Part shown: positions 17,874 to 26,768 of the stretch, one piece after another
How positions within the stretch are numbered: position 1 is the first letter of the stretch
Layout of the letters: each line of letters opens with the position of its first letter
Translations under genes and position numbers: made by a program
Notes under the pieces: model-generated
The model's database searches: none
Told to the model about the DNA's origin: nothing
Seen by the model: the letters and a program-made list of their open reading frames with translations, nothing else
Assembly (NCBI RefSeq): GCF_900215335.1
Contig: NZ_OCMT01000004.1
Location: 372,001 to 436,000 of the forward strand
Direction of reading: 5' to 3'
DNA from: Pedobacter xixiisoli
Lineage (GTDB): Bacteria > Bacteroidota > Bacteroidia > Sphingobacteriales > Sphingobacteriaceae
Length of the DNA stretch: 64,000 bases

Positions 17874-17920
17874 ACCACATAGATACATAGAGTTTTTAAT
17901 AAACTATGTATCTATGTGGT
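17874..17920. repeat. Inverted repeat ACCACATAGATACATAG
   Basis: A perfect 17-bp pair, ACCACATAGATACATAG at 17874-17890 and its complement at 17904-17920, with a 13-base loop. It lies just before rmuC, so it may fall within that gene's leader. Related copies are at 54606-54657 and, decayed, near 41491-41580. Confidence 0.85.
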
Positions 17921-17933
17921 AAATAAATTGAAT

Positions 17934-19217
17934 ATGGAAATTGCTATCGTTGTCTTATTATTTATCATCCTCGTTTTTCTAATAGTTTTAATCAGCAGAA
18001 ACACAAATAAACCTACAGCACAAGAACTATTTTCTATAGATTTTTTAAAGGATGAAAACCAGAAATTGCAACAGCAGCTCACTCATTTAAGGGCCGACTA
18101 CATCAATGAAAATAACCGTGCAACCAGAGCCGAAGAAAATTTAAAAGCACAACGAGAGATAGCTGCAAAGCAACAGCAAAATTTAGAAGAACTACAACAT
18201 AAATTTACTTTAGAGTTTTCTAACATCGCCAATAAAATATTGGATGAAAAATCTGCAAAGTTTACTGCTCAAAACCAAACTAACCTAGATCAGATTCTTA
18301 ATCCTTTAAAAGCCAATATCAAATCTTTTGAAGAAAAAGTAGACAAAGTTTACCAAACAGAAGCTGCTGAGCGTAGCCAATTGAAAGGGGTAATTTTTCA
18401 GTTGATGGACCAAAGTAAACAGATACAAACTGATGCCAATAATTTAACCAAAGCATTAAAAGGTGATAATAAAAAGCAAGGCAGCTGGGGAGAAATTATC
18501 TTGGAAAGAGTGTTAGAAACTTCAGGATTAGTTAAGGACAGAGAATACAGTATCCAGAAAAGCTTAAACAGCAGCGAGGGCGAACGTTTTCAACCAGATG
18601 TAGTCATAAATCTACCCGACGATAAAAATTTGATTATAGACGCTAAAATTTCGTTGTTAGCTTATGAACGAATGATCAGTGCAGAGCTAGAAGAAGAAAA
18701 AACGCACTACCTTAAACAACATCTGCTTTCTATTAAAAGTCATATCGATGGTTTATCTGCAAAAAACTATCAGCATTTATATGCCATTAACTCACCAGAC
18801 TTTGTGCTTTTATTCATACCTATTGAGGCTTCATTTAGCGTAACTGTACAAGCTGATACTGAACTTTTCAATTATGCCTGGAATAAAAAAGTAGTTTTGG
18901 TTAGTCCTACTACTCTTTTAGCAACGTTACGCACTATCGCAAGTATTTGGAAAGTAGACAGGCAAAATAAAAATGTTTTTGAAATTGCCGAAGAGGCCGG
19001 TGCACTCTACGATAAATTTGTTGGTTTTTTAGAGGATATGCAAAAAATAGGCAAACACCTAGAGCAAACTCAAAAAGCCCACGACGATGCTTTTAAAAAA
19101 CTACAATACGGCAGTGGAAATTTAATTGGTAAGGTAGAAAAAATCAAAAAATTAGGTGCCAAAACAAAAGCGAACAAACAGATAGATAGTAAGTTTTTGG
19201 AAGATGGAGAACTATAA
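17934..19217 (+). CDS. rmuC: RmuC family DNA recombination-limiting protein
   Basis: A 427-residue protein. One N-terminal membrane anchor (IVVLLFIILVFLIVLI) is followed by a long coiled coil (about residues 40-140) and the RmuC nuclease-like domain, with GSWGEIILERVLETSGL and LIIDAKISLLAYERM recognisable. RmuC limits inversion at short inverted repeats in E. coli. An in-frame GTG at 17916 falls inside the palindromic repeat, so the ATG at 17934 is preferred. Its 3' end overlaps the glycosyltransferase gene on the other strand by 6 bases. Confidence 0.93.
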   Translation: MEIAIVVLLFIILVFLIVLISRNTNKPTAQELFSIDFLKDENQKLQQQLTHLRADYINENNRATRAEENLKAQREIAAKQQQNLEELQHKFTLEFSNIANKILDEKSAKFTAQNQTNLDQILNPLKANIKSFEEKVDKVYQTEAAERSQLKGVIFQLMDQSKQIQTDANNLTKALKGDNKKQGSWGEIILERVLETSGLVKDREYSIQKSLNSSEGERFQPDVVINLPDDKNLIIDAKISLLAYERMISAELEEEKTHYLKQHLLSIKSHIDGLSAKNYQHLYAINSPDFVLLFIPIEASFSVTVQADTELFNYAWNKKVVLVSPTTLLATLRTIASIWKVDRQNKNVFEIAEEAGALYDKFVGFLEDMQKIGKHLEQTQKAHDDAFKKLQYGSGNLIGKVEKIKKLGAKTKANKQIDSKFLEDGEL

Positions 19218-20459
19218 TTTTCTGATTAACGCTATCAGTTTTTCTTCTTGAGACTGTCTACTCAATTCATAAAGCTCATTATCAGTTCTTTTGATGATCA
19301 CCGGTGTTCCGCTAAAATGACTGATCAAATTATTGTTTAAAACCTCTATTATTTCTGATTCCTTTTCACAAATAAAGCCAGCATCGTATTTTCTAATGCT
19401 TTCTTCCAAATCTCCATGATCGTTAATAGGCAATAAAATAGGTTTTTGAAACGCTAAATATTCATACTGTTTGGTGGTGATGATTTCCTGTCTTTCTCCA
19501 TATTTGAGGTGCAGAAACATAGCTGCACTGTATAACTCGGCATAAACCTGTTCTATTGGCATTTTCTTACCAATATGTACATAAGGTTCTAAATTAAAAT
19601 GCTTGATAGTTTCCTTTAATTTCAATGATTCTCCAGTGCCTACAAATCTAATCTGAAAATTCTGTGGCTGAATTGCATACTTATTGATAAACTTTCTTAC
19701 TGCTTTAAAAAAAGTAGTATCTACCAATTGATCATTGTAAACAGAACCTAAATAAACTAGCTTAAAAGTATCGGTATAATGCTTTATTAAACTAAAATTT
19801 ATCTTATTTGCATCGTAGCCATTTCTAATTACCTGTACAGAATCAGTATATTTTTCTGGAAATAACCTACGAATAGAATCAGAAATAGTGATGATTAAAT
19901 CTGCGCTTTTTAAATTTCTGAGTTCTCTTCTTTTCAAGAAAAATCTTCTCAAAAAAGATAAAATTTTACTTTCTTCTATCAACTGATAACCAAAAACACC
20001 AGGATCTCTGTAATCTAATATCAACTTACAGCCAAACTCTTGTTTGAGGGAATAACCTAGATTATGAACAGTAATAGAAGGAAAAGAAGCGATGACAATA
20101 TCATCTTTGGTAAGTGTGATATTGGTATTTTTTTTATACTTTTTAAATTCTCTACCTAAATCGAATATTTCTTTCCCGGTAAAAAAATAGTAAGTAATCA
20201 AAAGTAATTTAGCTAGACCTCGCCTTCCGCTATCTAATAAATCTTTATAAAAATGATGAAAGAAATTTGATGAATAATTGAGTGGTATTTCTACCAAATT
20301 TCCTTTAATTTTTATAGGTTCTTTAACCTTATTTCTGTCGCCGTACACAAAGTGCACTTCATAAGATTTAGATAGACTTTCTGATATACTCAATAGTCTA
20401 TTAAATCCGGTCTGGAATGATTCCTTACCATGATAAGAAAATACAAAAATTCTCTTCAA
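19212..20459 (-). CDS. Glycosyltransferase, GT-B fold (family 4-like)
   Basis: A 415-residue cytoplasmic glycosyltransferase-like protein. The N-terminal Rossmann half starts RIFVFSYHGKESFQTG and contains LILDYRDPG; the C-terminal half has ADLIITISDS, a conserved VIRNGYD, FKLVYLGSV and the sugar-nucleotide region (EYLAFQKPILLPIND). The usual E-x7-E motif is not clear. It stands alone, not in a polysaccharide cluster, so its acceptor is unknown. The gene starts 93 bases before thiL's 3' end in the same orientation. Confidence 0.82.
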   Translation of the reverse strand: MKRIFVFSYHGKESFQTGFNRLLSISESLSKSYEVHFVYGDRNKVKEPIKIKGNLVEIPLNYSSNFFHHFYKDLLDSGRRGLAKLLLITYYFFTGKEIFDLGREFKKYKKNTNITLTKDDIVIASFPSITVHNLGYSLKQEFGCKLILDYRDPGVFGYQLIEESKILSFLRRFFLKRRELRNLKSADLIITISDSIRRLFPEKYTDSVQVIRNGYDANKINFSLIKHYTDTFKLVYLGSVYNDQLVDTTFFKAVRKFINKYAIQPQNFQIRFVGTGESLKLKETIKHFNLEPYVHIGKKMPIEQVYAELYSAAMFLHLKYGERQEIITTKQYEYLAFQKPILLPINDHGDLEESIRKYDAGFICEKESEIIEVLNNNLISHFSGTPVIIKRTDNELYELSRQSQEEKLIALIRKL

Positions 20460-20552
20460 TATGTATTGGTTTTAGGTAGACAATATATTGAACGAGGATA
20501 AAGATATTAAATTATATATACGAAAGGCAACCATTAATTGATGAAACAGTAA

Positions 20553-21593
20553 TTACTGCTTAAAAGCGTTCCAACCTTGGGCCTTTAATTCGTGTACTAC
20601 ATCAGATTTTGAAATCATTTTTACTCCTGAATTTTTATCAGTAATATGACCAATAATACTGATATCTACATCATTCTTAATTTTCTCGTAATCAGCTTGT
20701 TTAATAGTAAAAAGTAGTTCGTAATCTTCACCTCCGTTTAAAGCACAAATGGTAGGATCTAAACCTAGTTCTCTCGCTGTTTCGTAAGTAACCGGGTCTA
20801 TAGGTAATTTATCTTCATAAATCGTACAACCTGTAGCGCTTTGAGTAGTTAAGTGTAAAATTTCGGAGGCTAAACCGTCAGAAACGTCAATCATTGAAGT
20901 AGGTTTTATTTTTAGCTGTGCTAATAAATCTACTACGTCTCTACGTCCCTCTGGTTTTAATTGACGCTCAATAATATAATCTTTTCCTTCTAAATCAGGT
21001 TGAATTTGAGGATTTTCCAAGAAAACTTGTTTCTCTCTTTCTAAGATTTGTAAGCCAACGTAGGCTCCACCCAAATCGCCAGAAACGCATAATAAATCAG
21101 TTTCTTGGGCTCCATTTCTGTAAGTTATATCTTCTTTAGCAGCATAACCAATACTGGTAATACTGATGATCAAACCTTGTTTACTTGATGAAGTATCTCC
21201 ACCAATTAAATCAATATTAAACTTATTACAAGCTAGCTCAATACCTTTATAAATTTCTTCGATAGCTTCTAAAGGAAACTTGCTAGAAACGCCTAACGAA
21301 ACTGTGATTTGAGTAGCTATACCATTCATAGCATAAATATCACTCAGGTTTACTTGTACTGCTTTATAGCCAAGGTGCATTAAAGGCACATAAGACAAAT
21401 CGAAATGTACACCTTCTAACAATAAATCAGTTGAAATTAAAGCTTGTTTATCCTTAAAATCAAGTACTGCTGCATCATCTCCAACTCCTTTGATAGAGCT
21501 TTCGTGTCGTATTTGAAAGTTATTTGTTAAGTGTTTGATTAATCCAAATTCACCTAATTCTTCTAACGAAGTACGTTCCTTATTCTCGAACAT
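20553..21593 (-). CDS. thiL: Thiamine-monophosphate kinase
   Basis: A 346-residue enzyme that phosphorylates thiamine monophosphate to thiamine pyrophosphate, the last step of cofactor synthesis. The AIRS-type motifs are visible: GDDAAVLD, STDLLLEGVHFDL, KAVQVNLSDIYAMNG, GGDTSSS, and in the C-terminal half DVSDGLASEILHL and NGGEDYELLFT. Its first base overlaps the stop of the upstream S41 gene (21593), so it is translationally coupled to nadA and the peptidase. Confidence 0.95.
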   Translation of the reverse strand: MFENKERTSLEELGEFGLIKHLTNNFQIRHESSIKGVGDDAAVLDFKDKQALISTDLLLEGVHFDLSYVPLMHLGYKAVQVNLSDIYAMNGIATQITVSLGVSSKFPLEAIEEIYKGIELACNKFNIDLIGGDTSSSKQGLIISITSIGYAAKEDITYRNGAQETDLLCVSGDLGGAYVGLQILEREKQVFLENPQIQPDLEGKDYIIERQLKPEGRRDVVDLLAQLKIKPTSMIDVSDGLASEILHLTTQSATGCTIYEDKLPIDPVTYETARELGLDPTICALNGGEDYELLFTIKQADYEKIKNDVDISIIGHITDKNSGVKMISKSDVVHELKAQGWNAFKQ

Positions 21594-23146
21594 TATCCTT
21601 TTCCTTTAATATCTGTTAAAATCCATTGTAACTCTCTTTCGTAGTTACTTATTCTATCTTTTAAGGTAGATTGCACCTCTACATCTGGAAAAACGCCTCT
21701 ACCATATAAATCTTGCTGATAAATGGGAGCCATTCTATTTAATCCAAACCTTAAATCTAATTTACTATTCTTTAATGTAACTACTGGCATTCTACCAGCA
21801 GTACATTGATTGGCACCACCGCCAGTTTCCGTACCTACAAAAGTAGCACGATTAATCCCTTTTAGATTAGCGCTAATCAAAGAAGATGCTGAGAAACTAA
21901 ATTCGTTAATCAACACATACACTTTGCCTTTGTAGTTATTTTTATGAGGTTTTTGCGGTTTATATCCCTTCATAAATGAGAAGAAATTTCCTTCATCATC
22001 TTCATATATATTACCATTATCATTAAATGCAGTGAGGTAATATCTCAATTTTTTTAAACCAGTTTGATATTTATCTGCACTAAAACCTCCATTATTAATC
22101 GGCTTTGCCAAATACACAAAATCTTTATCGGTTAAGTACGAAAATAACGCCAAACTAGCACTTAAAGTTCCACCAGGATTATTCCGGATGTCAATAACTA
22201 AGTTCTTACTTTTCGAAAGTGAAATACTATCAAAAGCCTGTTTATAAAACTGTTTAAAATTAGCAGTAGGTACGCTAAAACTTTTAATTTTTAAGTAGGC
22301 AATATCTTTCTCTTGATCTAAGAATTTAAAATCTAACTGATACTCGTTGTTAACTTTATTGCCTCTGTATTTTAACGTTTTCTTTATTTTTTTATCAGGT
22401 ACTTTCGCAACAGTTTTAGCTGTATCTAACTTCTTTTTTGCTTCTGCATCCTTCTTTTTATCATAAAATGAAACAAAGGTGTTGATAACTGCACTGTCCG
22501 TTTTAAATTTGATGGCTACACTATCTTGCTCTGAAAAATAAATTTTATAGAGCTGCGCAAAATTTCTTTCAATACGTTTATTTCTTGATAATGAGTTATA
22601 TCCATCGTAACTAAACCCTGTGGAAACAATGTTGAATATCTCTTTTGGCGCTAAACCATCAATTTCTAAAATCTCTGTTCCAGTCTTTATGTTTTTGTTT
22701 TTACTCTTATTGTTAATAACAATCAGTTTATCTTCGGAAACTGCATAAGTAAACTGATGGAGTGGATAAATCTTATTTTTTGTGGCTTCTCTTTCTTTTT
22801 TATCTTTTTGGATTACTGAAGGAAAACGTAACGCAGTATGACCACATCTGATAGCTGCTACCACCGGTGAAAGTTTTTGGTAAAATTGTCTAGTAGTAAG
22901 TGGTTCATTGATAGCATTTTTTAAACTATCGAACTTAAAGTCTAGTTGTTTTTTTGAAATATACCAATACAAACCAGGGTGTCCATCTTTTAAGATTTGA
23001 TGGGTAAGATCTATGTCTTGTTTTAAAGTTTGAACGCTGTGCTTTTTCTCCGTAATGGCTAAATTATATTCCTTTACAGAAGAGCAGGCAGCTAACGAAA
23101 CTGTAGTTATTAACAATAAGTTTTTAAGAAAAAACTGTTTAAACAT
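21593..23146 (-). CDS. S41-family peptidase lipoprotein
   Basis: A 517-residue lipoprotein: signal LLLITTVSLAAC with a lipobox. The S41 core shows DIRNNPGGTLSASLALF and the serine region EFSFSASSLISANL, with GTETGGGANQCTAG further on. No PDZ domain is obvious, but the segment TGTEILEIDGLAP looks like a divergent one. It sits between nadA (1-base gap) and thiL (1-base overlap), so it is expressed with cofactor genes, although no functional link is known. Confidence 0.9.
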   Translation of the reverse strand: MFKQFFLKNLLLITTVSLAACSSVKEYNLAITEKKHSVQTLKQDIDLTHQILKDGHPGLYWYISKKQLDFKFDSLKNAINEPLTTRQFYQKLSPVVAAIRCGHTALRFPSVIQKDKKEREATKNKIYPLHQFTYAVSEDKLIVINNKSKNKNIKTGTEILEIDGLAPKEIFNIVSTGFSYDGYNSLSRNKRIERNFAQLYKIYFSEQDSVAIKFKTDSAVINTFVSFYDKKKDAEAKKKLDTAKTVAKVPDKKIKKTLKYRGNKVNNEYQLDFKFLDQEKDIAYLKIKSFSVPTANFKQFYKQAFDSISLSKSKNLVIDIRNNPGGTLSASLALFSYLTDKDFVYLAKPINNGGFSADKYQTGLKKLRYYLTAFNDNGNIYEDDEGNFFSFMKGYKPQKPHKNNYKGKVYVLINEFSFSASSLISANLKGINRATFVGTETGGGANQCTAGRMPVVTLKNSKLDLRFGLNRMAPIYQQDLYGRGVFPDVEVQSTLKDRISNYERELQWILTDIKGKG

Positions 23147-23147
23147 A

Positions 23148-24170
23148 CTATAAACCTAATTTAGCAGAAATTTCCAACATCCTTTCTATTGGTTTTCTAG
23201 CTTCTTCAATAATGTTTGCAGGTACTGTAACTTCCGGTAAACCATTTTTTATACACAAATACAATTTTTCTAAAGTATTTCTCTTCATGTACGGACAATC
23301 ATTACAAGCACATGCATTGGTAGGAGGGGCCGGAATAAAAGTTTTATCTGGACAAGCCTTCTGCATTTGGTGAATAATTCCACTTTCTGTAGCTACAATA
23401 AACTCTTTAGCATCGCTATTGATGCTATATTTCAACAATCCCGTGGTAGAACCAATGTAATCAGCCATTTTTAACACCGCTTCTTCACATTCTGGATGCG
23501 CAATAAACTTAGCATTCGGGTGGCGTTCTTTTAGCTTGGTAATCTTCTCTCTCGAAAAAATCTCATGTACCATACAAGCACCATTCCATAAAACTAAGTC
23601 TCTACCTGTCTTTTTAGCAACCCAAGCTCCTAGGTTTTTATCAGGACCGAAGATAATTTTCTGATCTTTTGGTAAGCTTTCCACAATTTGTACGGCATTT
23701 GTTGATGTACAAACGATATCGCTCAAAGCTTTTAACTCAGCTGTACAATTCACGTAGGTAATCACCAAATGATCAGGATATTTTTCCTTAAATTTTTTAA
23801 ACAAATGTGGTGGACAACTATCCGCCAACGAACATCCAGCTTTTAAATCGGGTAGTAAAACTTTTTTTTCTGGTGATAAAATCTTCGCTGTTTCGGCCAT
23901 AAAATGCACTCCAGCAAATACAATTACATCAGCTTCAGTTTTTGCAGCTTCTTGAGATAAGCCTAAGCTATCGCCAATATAATCCGCAATATCTTGTATA
24001 TCAGGTTCTTGATAATAATGTGCTAAAATAATTGCATTTTTTTCCTTTTTTAGCTTCTCTATTTCCGCAAATAAATCCAACGTTGGATCTATTTTTTCTT
24101 CTACGTAACCTTTTCTATTAAGTTCTTCTAAAATTTCCATTGACATGCTATTTAGCTCAAATGCTTTCAA
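23148..24170 (-). CDS. nadA: Quinolinate synthase
   Basis: A 340-residue 4Fe-4S enzyme that condenses iminoaspartate with dihydroxyacetone phosphate to quinolinate in NAD synthesis. Motifs: AHYYQEPDIQDIADYIGDSL, VFAGVHFMAETAKIL, and the three cluster cysteines in KAGCSLADSC, WNGACMVHE and NDCPYM. The start at 24170 is the longest; a second ATG at 24146 (MSMEIL) is also plausible. It is divergent from nadB, which supplies iminoaspartate; the gap between them is the candidate origin. Confidence 0.96.
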   Translation of the reverse strand: MKAFELNSMSMEILEELNRKGYVEEKIDPTLDLFAEIEKLKKEKNAIILAHYYQEPDIQDIADYIGDSLGLSQEAAKTEADVIVFAGVHFMAETAKILSPEKKVLLPDLKAGCSLADSCPPHLFKKFKEKYPDHLVITYVNCTAELKALSDIVCTSTNAVQIVESLPKDQKIIFGPDKNLGAWVAKKTGRDLVLWNGACMVHEIFSREKITKLKERHPNAKFIAHPECEEAVLKMADYIGSTTGLLKYSINSDAKEFIVATESGIIHQMQKACPDKTFIPAPPTNACACNDCPYMKRNTLEKLYLCIKNGLPEVTVPANIIEEARKPIERMLEISAKLGL

Positions 24171-24340
24171 CGCTCTTCAGCGCCTTTTAATTTTTTTGTA
24201 AAGATACACAGCTTTAACCGCTCTCCACACTTCAATAAAATATAATTTAATTATTTAAATAGAATCTTATTCTTTATTAGTGTGTTGGTAATGGGGAAAA
24301 AATAAATTTAAAAAGTAGCTAAATATGAGTTATCCTATAG

Positions 24341-24349
24341 TTATCAACA
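24341..24349 (+). promoter_or_regulatory. DnaA-box-like site 1
   Basis: TTATCAACA, one mismatch to the consensus DnaA box TTATCCACA. It is in the same orientation as the site at 24589. Confidence 0.45.
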
Positions 24350-24588
24350 ATTATTATGATTTTTTAAACTAAACTTACGTTGATTTTCAATGTTATAGTT
24401 TTTGATCGATTAAATTATCAATATCAAAATGTGTATTGTTAAGAGTGTTGTTAAAAGTTGATAACCTAGACCAAGTTGCTTAAAAATTCTTTAAAAGATT
24501 GTGGCAAACTTGGGTTTTTACTTAGCTTTAAACAATCAAAAATAGTTGTTACGATAATTTATACATTCTATTCACAGGGTTATTAACG

Positions 24589-24597
24589 TTATCAACA
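24589..24597 (+). promoter_or_regulatory. DnaA-box-like site 2
   Basis: A second TTATCAACA, 25 bases before the nadB start codon. In AT-rich DNA some matches are expected by chance, so the weight comes from the clustering. Confidence 0.45.
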
Positions 24598-24621
24598 TAG
24601 TTGTTATAATTAGTTAAATTA

Positions 24622-26208
24622 ATGAAAAAAGTCGATTTTTTAGTCATAGGATCGGGTATTGCTGGTCTTAGTTTTGCACTTAAAGCAGCTAAGTATGGTA
24701 AGGTTCTGATAGTTACCAAATCAAACGAAGACGAGTCTAACACTAAGTATGCCCAAGGTGGTGTAGCCGTAGTTGTGGATAAGTCTGATTCTTTTGAAAA
24801 ACATATAGATGATACTTTGATTGCTGGTGACGGATTGTGTGATAAAGACATTGTAGAAATCGTAGTAAAAGAAGGCCCAGAGCGTATTCAAGAGATTATA
24901 GATTACGGAATTAACTTCGATAAAAATCCGGCTGGAGTTTTTGATTTAGCAAAGGAGGGTGGTCATTCTGAACACAGAGTGCTTCATTATAAGGATATTA
25001 CGGGATACGAAATTGAAAGTGTTTTACTGAAACAGATTCATCAAAATGAAAATATTGAGATATTAACACACTATTTCTGTTTGGAGCTAATTACACAACA
25101 TCACCTAGGGAAACATGTGGATAAAAGTAGTAAAGACATCAATTGCTACGGTATTTATGCATTTAACACAGAAATCAACCATGTGGAGAAGATTTTGGCT
25201 AATGTAACCGTATTGGCAAGTGGTGGAGCGGGGCATATTTATGCAAATACAACCAACCCAGTTATTGCTACAGGTGATGGAATGGCAATGGTTTATCGTG
25301 CAAAAGGAAAAGTGAGGAATATGGAGTTCATTCAGTTTCACCCTACGGCATTATATCATCCGGGAGAGTATCCTTCATTCCTTATTTCTGAGGCAGTTAG
25401 AGGATTTGGTGGCGTTTTGAGAAGAAGAAATGGTGAAGAATTTATGTACGAATACGATGAACGTGGTTCTTTAGCTCCTCGTGATATTGTAGCTCGTGCT
25501 ATTGATAATGAAATGAAAAAATCGGGAGATGATTTCGTTTATTTAGATATCACCATGCGTAAGAAAGCTGATATTTTGACACATTTTCCTAACATTTATG
25601 CCAAGTGTTTATCCATTGGTATAGATATGACTAAGGATTATATTCCAGTAACGCCAGCTTGCCATTATATGTGTGGTGGTATTTTGGTAGATGAGTACGG
25701 GAAATCATCTATTAACAATTTATATGCTTGTGGCGAAGTTTCATCAACAGGTTTGCATGGTGCTAATCGTTTGGCTTCCAATTCTTTATTAGAAGCTACT
25801 GTATTTGCTCATCGTATTTTCTTATCCGCTATTGAGCGTTATCAACACAATATGATACCTGATGATATTCCAGAATGGGATGATAAAGGTGTAATTCAAT
25901 CTAATGAAGATATTCTAGTTACACACAATTTGAGGGAAACCCAAAAAATAATGAGTGATTACGTGGGTATTGTACGCTCTGATTTTAGGTTAGATAGAGC
26001 TTTACGAAGACTTTATCTATTGTTTGAAGAAACAGAAGAATTCTATAAAAACAATAAGGTATCTGTAAAACTATGTGAATTGCGTAATGTAATTCAAGTG
26101 GCGTATATGGTAATCAAATCTGCAAAAGCTAGAAAAGAAAGTAGGGGATTGCACTATACCACGGATTACCCTCAACATGCTAAAGAATTAGTTGATACAA
26201 TAATTTAG
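24622..26208 (+). CDS. nadB: L-aspartate oxidase
   Basis: A 528-residue FAD enzyme that oxidises L-aspartate to iminoaspartate, used by NadA. It has the FAD motif VIGSGIAGLSFALKAA, the flavin loop TKYAQGGVAVV, the succinate-dehydrogenase-type core HRVLHYKDITGYEIE, QFHPTALYHP and PRDIVARAID, and the conserved CGEVSSTGLHGANRLASNSLLE. The C-terminal helical domain is complete. It is divergent from nadA. Confidence 0.96.
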   Translation: MKKVDFLVIGSGIAGLSFALKAAKYGKVLIVTKSNEDESNTKYAQGGVAVVVDKSDSFEKHIDDTLIAGDGLCDKDIVEIVVKEGPERIQEIIDYGINFDKNPAGVFDLAKEGGHSEHRVLHYKDITGYEIESVLLKQIHQNENIEILTHYFCLELITQHHLGKHVDKSSKDINCYGIYAFNTEINHVEKILANVTVLASGGAGHIYANTTNPVIATGDGMAMVYRAKGKVRNMEFIQFHPTALYHPGEYPSFLISEAVRGFGGVLRRRNGEEFMYEYDERGSLAPRDIVARAIDNEMKKSGDDFVYLDITMRKKADILTHFPNIYAKCLSIGIDMTKDYIPVTPACHYMCGGILVDEYGKSSINNLYACGEVSSTGLHGANRLASNSLLEATVFAHRIFLSAIERYQHNMIPDDIPEWDDKGVIQSNEDILVTHNLRETQKIMSDYVGIVRSDFRLDRALRRLYLLFEETEEFYKNNKVSVKLCELRNVIQVAYMVIKSAKARKESRGLHYTTDYPQHAKELVDTII

Positions 26209-26258
26209 TTTTCAATTAACAGTTTCAGTCTAATATCTAATACTATATACTTAATTCA

Positions 26259-26768
26259 ATGCCAGTAATTTTACCAGTAAAGGGAGTGAATCCGCAATTT
26301 GGAAGTGATTGTTTTTTAGCACCTAATGCTACCATAGTGGGTGATGTTAAAGTAGGAAAAAACTGTTCAATTTGGTTTAATGCCGTGGTGAGGGGAGATG
26401 TGAATAGTATCACCATTGGTAACGAAAGTAATATACAAGATGGTGCAGTAATACATGCTACCTATTTAAAAGCAGCTACTATTATTGGAAATAGAGTTAA
26501 TGTTGGACATAATGCTATTGTGCATGGTTGTACCGTAAAAAATAATGTTTTAATAGGTATGGGAGCCATTGTAATGGATAATGTGCTTGTAGATGAGTAC
26601 TGTATTATTGCTGCAGGCTCGGTGGTACTAGAAAATACGATCTGCGAGAGTGGTTACATCTACGCAGGCACTCCGGCAAAAAAAATAAAGCCCATTACTG
26701 ATGAGCAAAGGGCTTTATTAAACAAATTACCTGATAATTATATCATGTATGCTGATTGGTTTAAGTAA
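26259..26768 (+). CDS. Gamma-class carbonic anhydrase-like protein
   Basis: A 169-residue left-handed beta-helix trimer of the YrdA/PaaY type. Hexapeptide repeats run through the protein (ATIVGDVKVGKNCSIWFNA, VVRGDVNSITIGNESNIQDG), and the zinc histidines are in DGAVIHATY and VGHNAIVHGC. Family members bind metal, and some have carbonic anhydrase activity; many have no proven activity. It follows nadB by 50 bases, and its stop directly abuts the stop of the convergent gene. Confidence 0.9.
   Translation: MPVILPVKGVNPQFGSDCFLAPNATIVGDVKVGKNCSIWFNAVVRGDVNSITIGNESNIQDGAVIHATYLKAATIIGNRVNVGHNAIVHGCTVKNNVLIGMGAIVMDNVLVDEYCIIAAGSVVLENTICESGYIYAGTPAKKIKPITDEQRALLNKLPDNYIMYADWFK

Larger units (their letters stand above)
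24171..24621. other. Candidate chromosomal replication origin / nadA-nadB divergent regulatory gap
   Basis: This 450-bp gap is strongly AT-rich and has no ORF. TTATCAACA, one mismatch from the DnaA box TTATCCACA, occurs twice in the same direction at 24341-24349 and 24589-24597. Weaker matches (two mismatches) are AGTTGATAA at 24456-24464 on the other strand, CTATTCACA at 24568-24576 and TGTGGCAAA at 24500-24508. mnmG (28.6 kb) and two parS sites (30.5 kb) are close. The same gap must also hold the promoters of nadA and nadB. Whether it is an origin is inferred, not shown. Confidence 0.5.
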
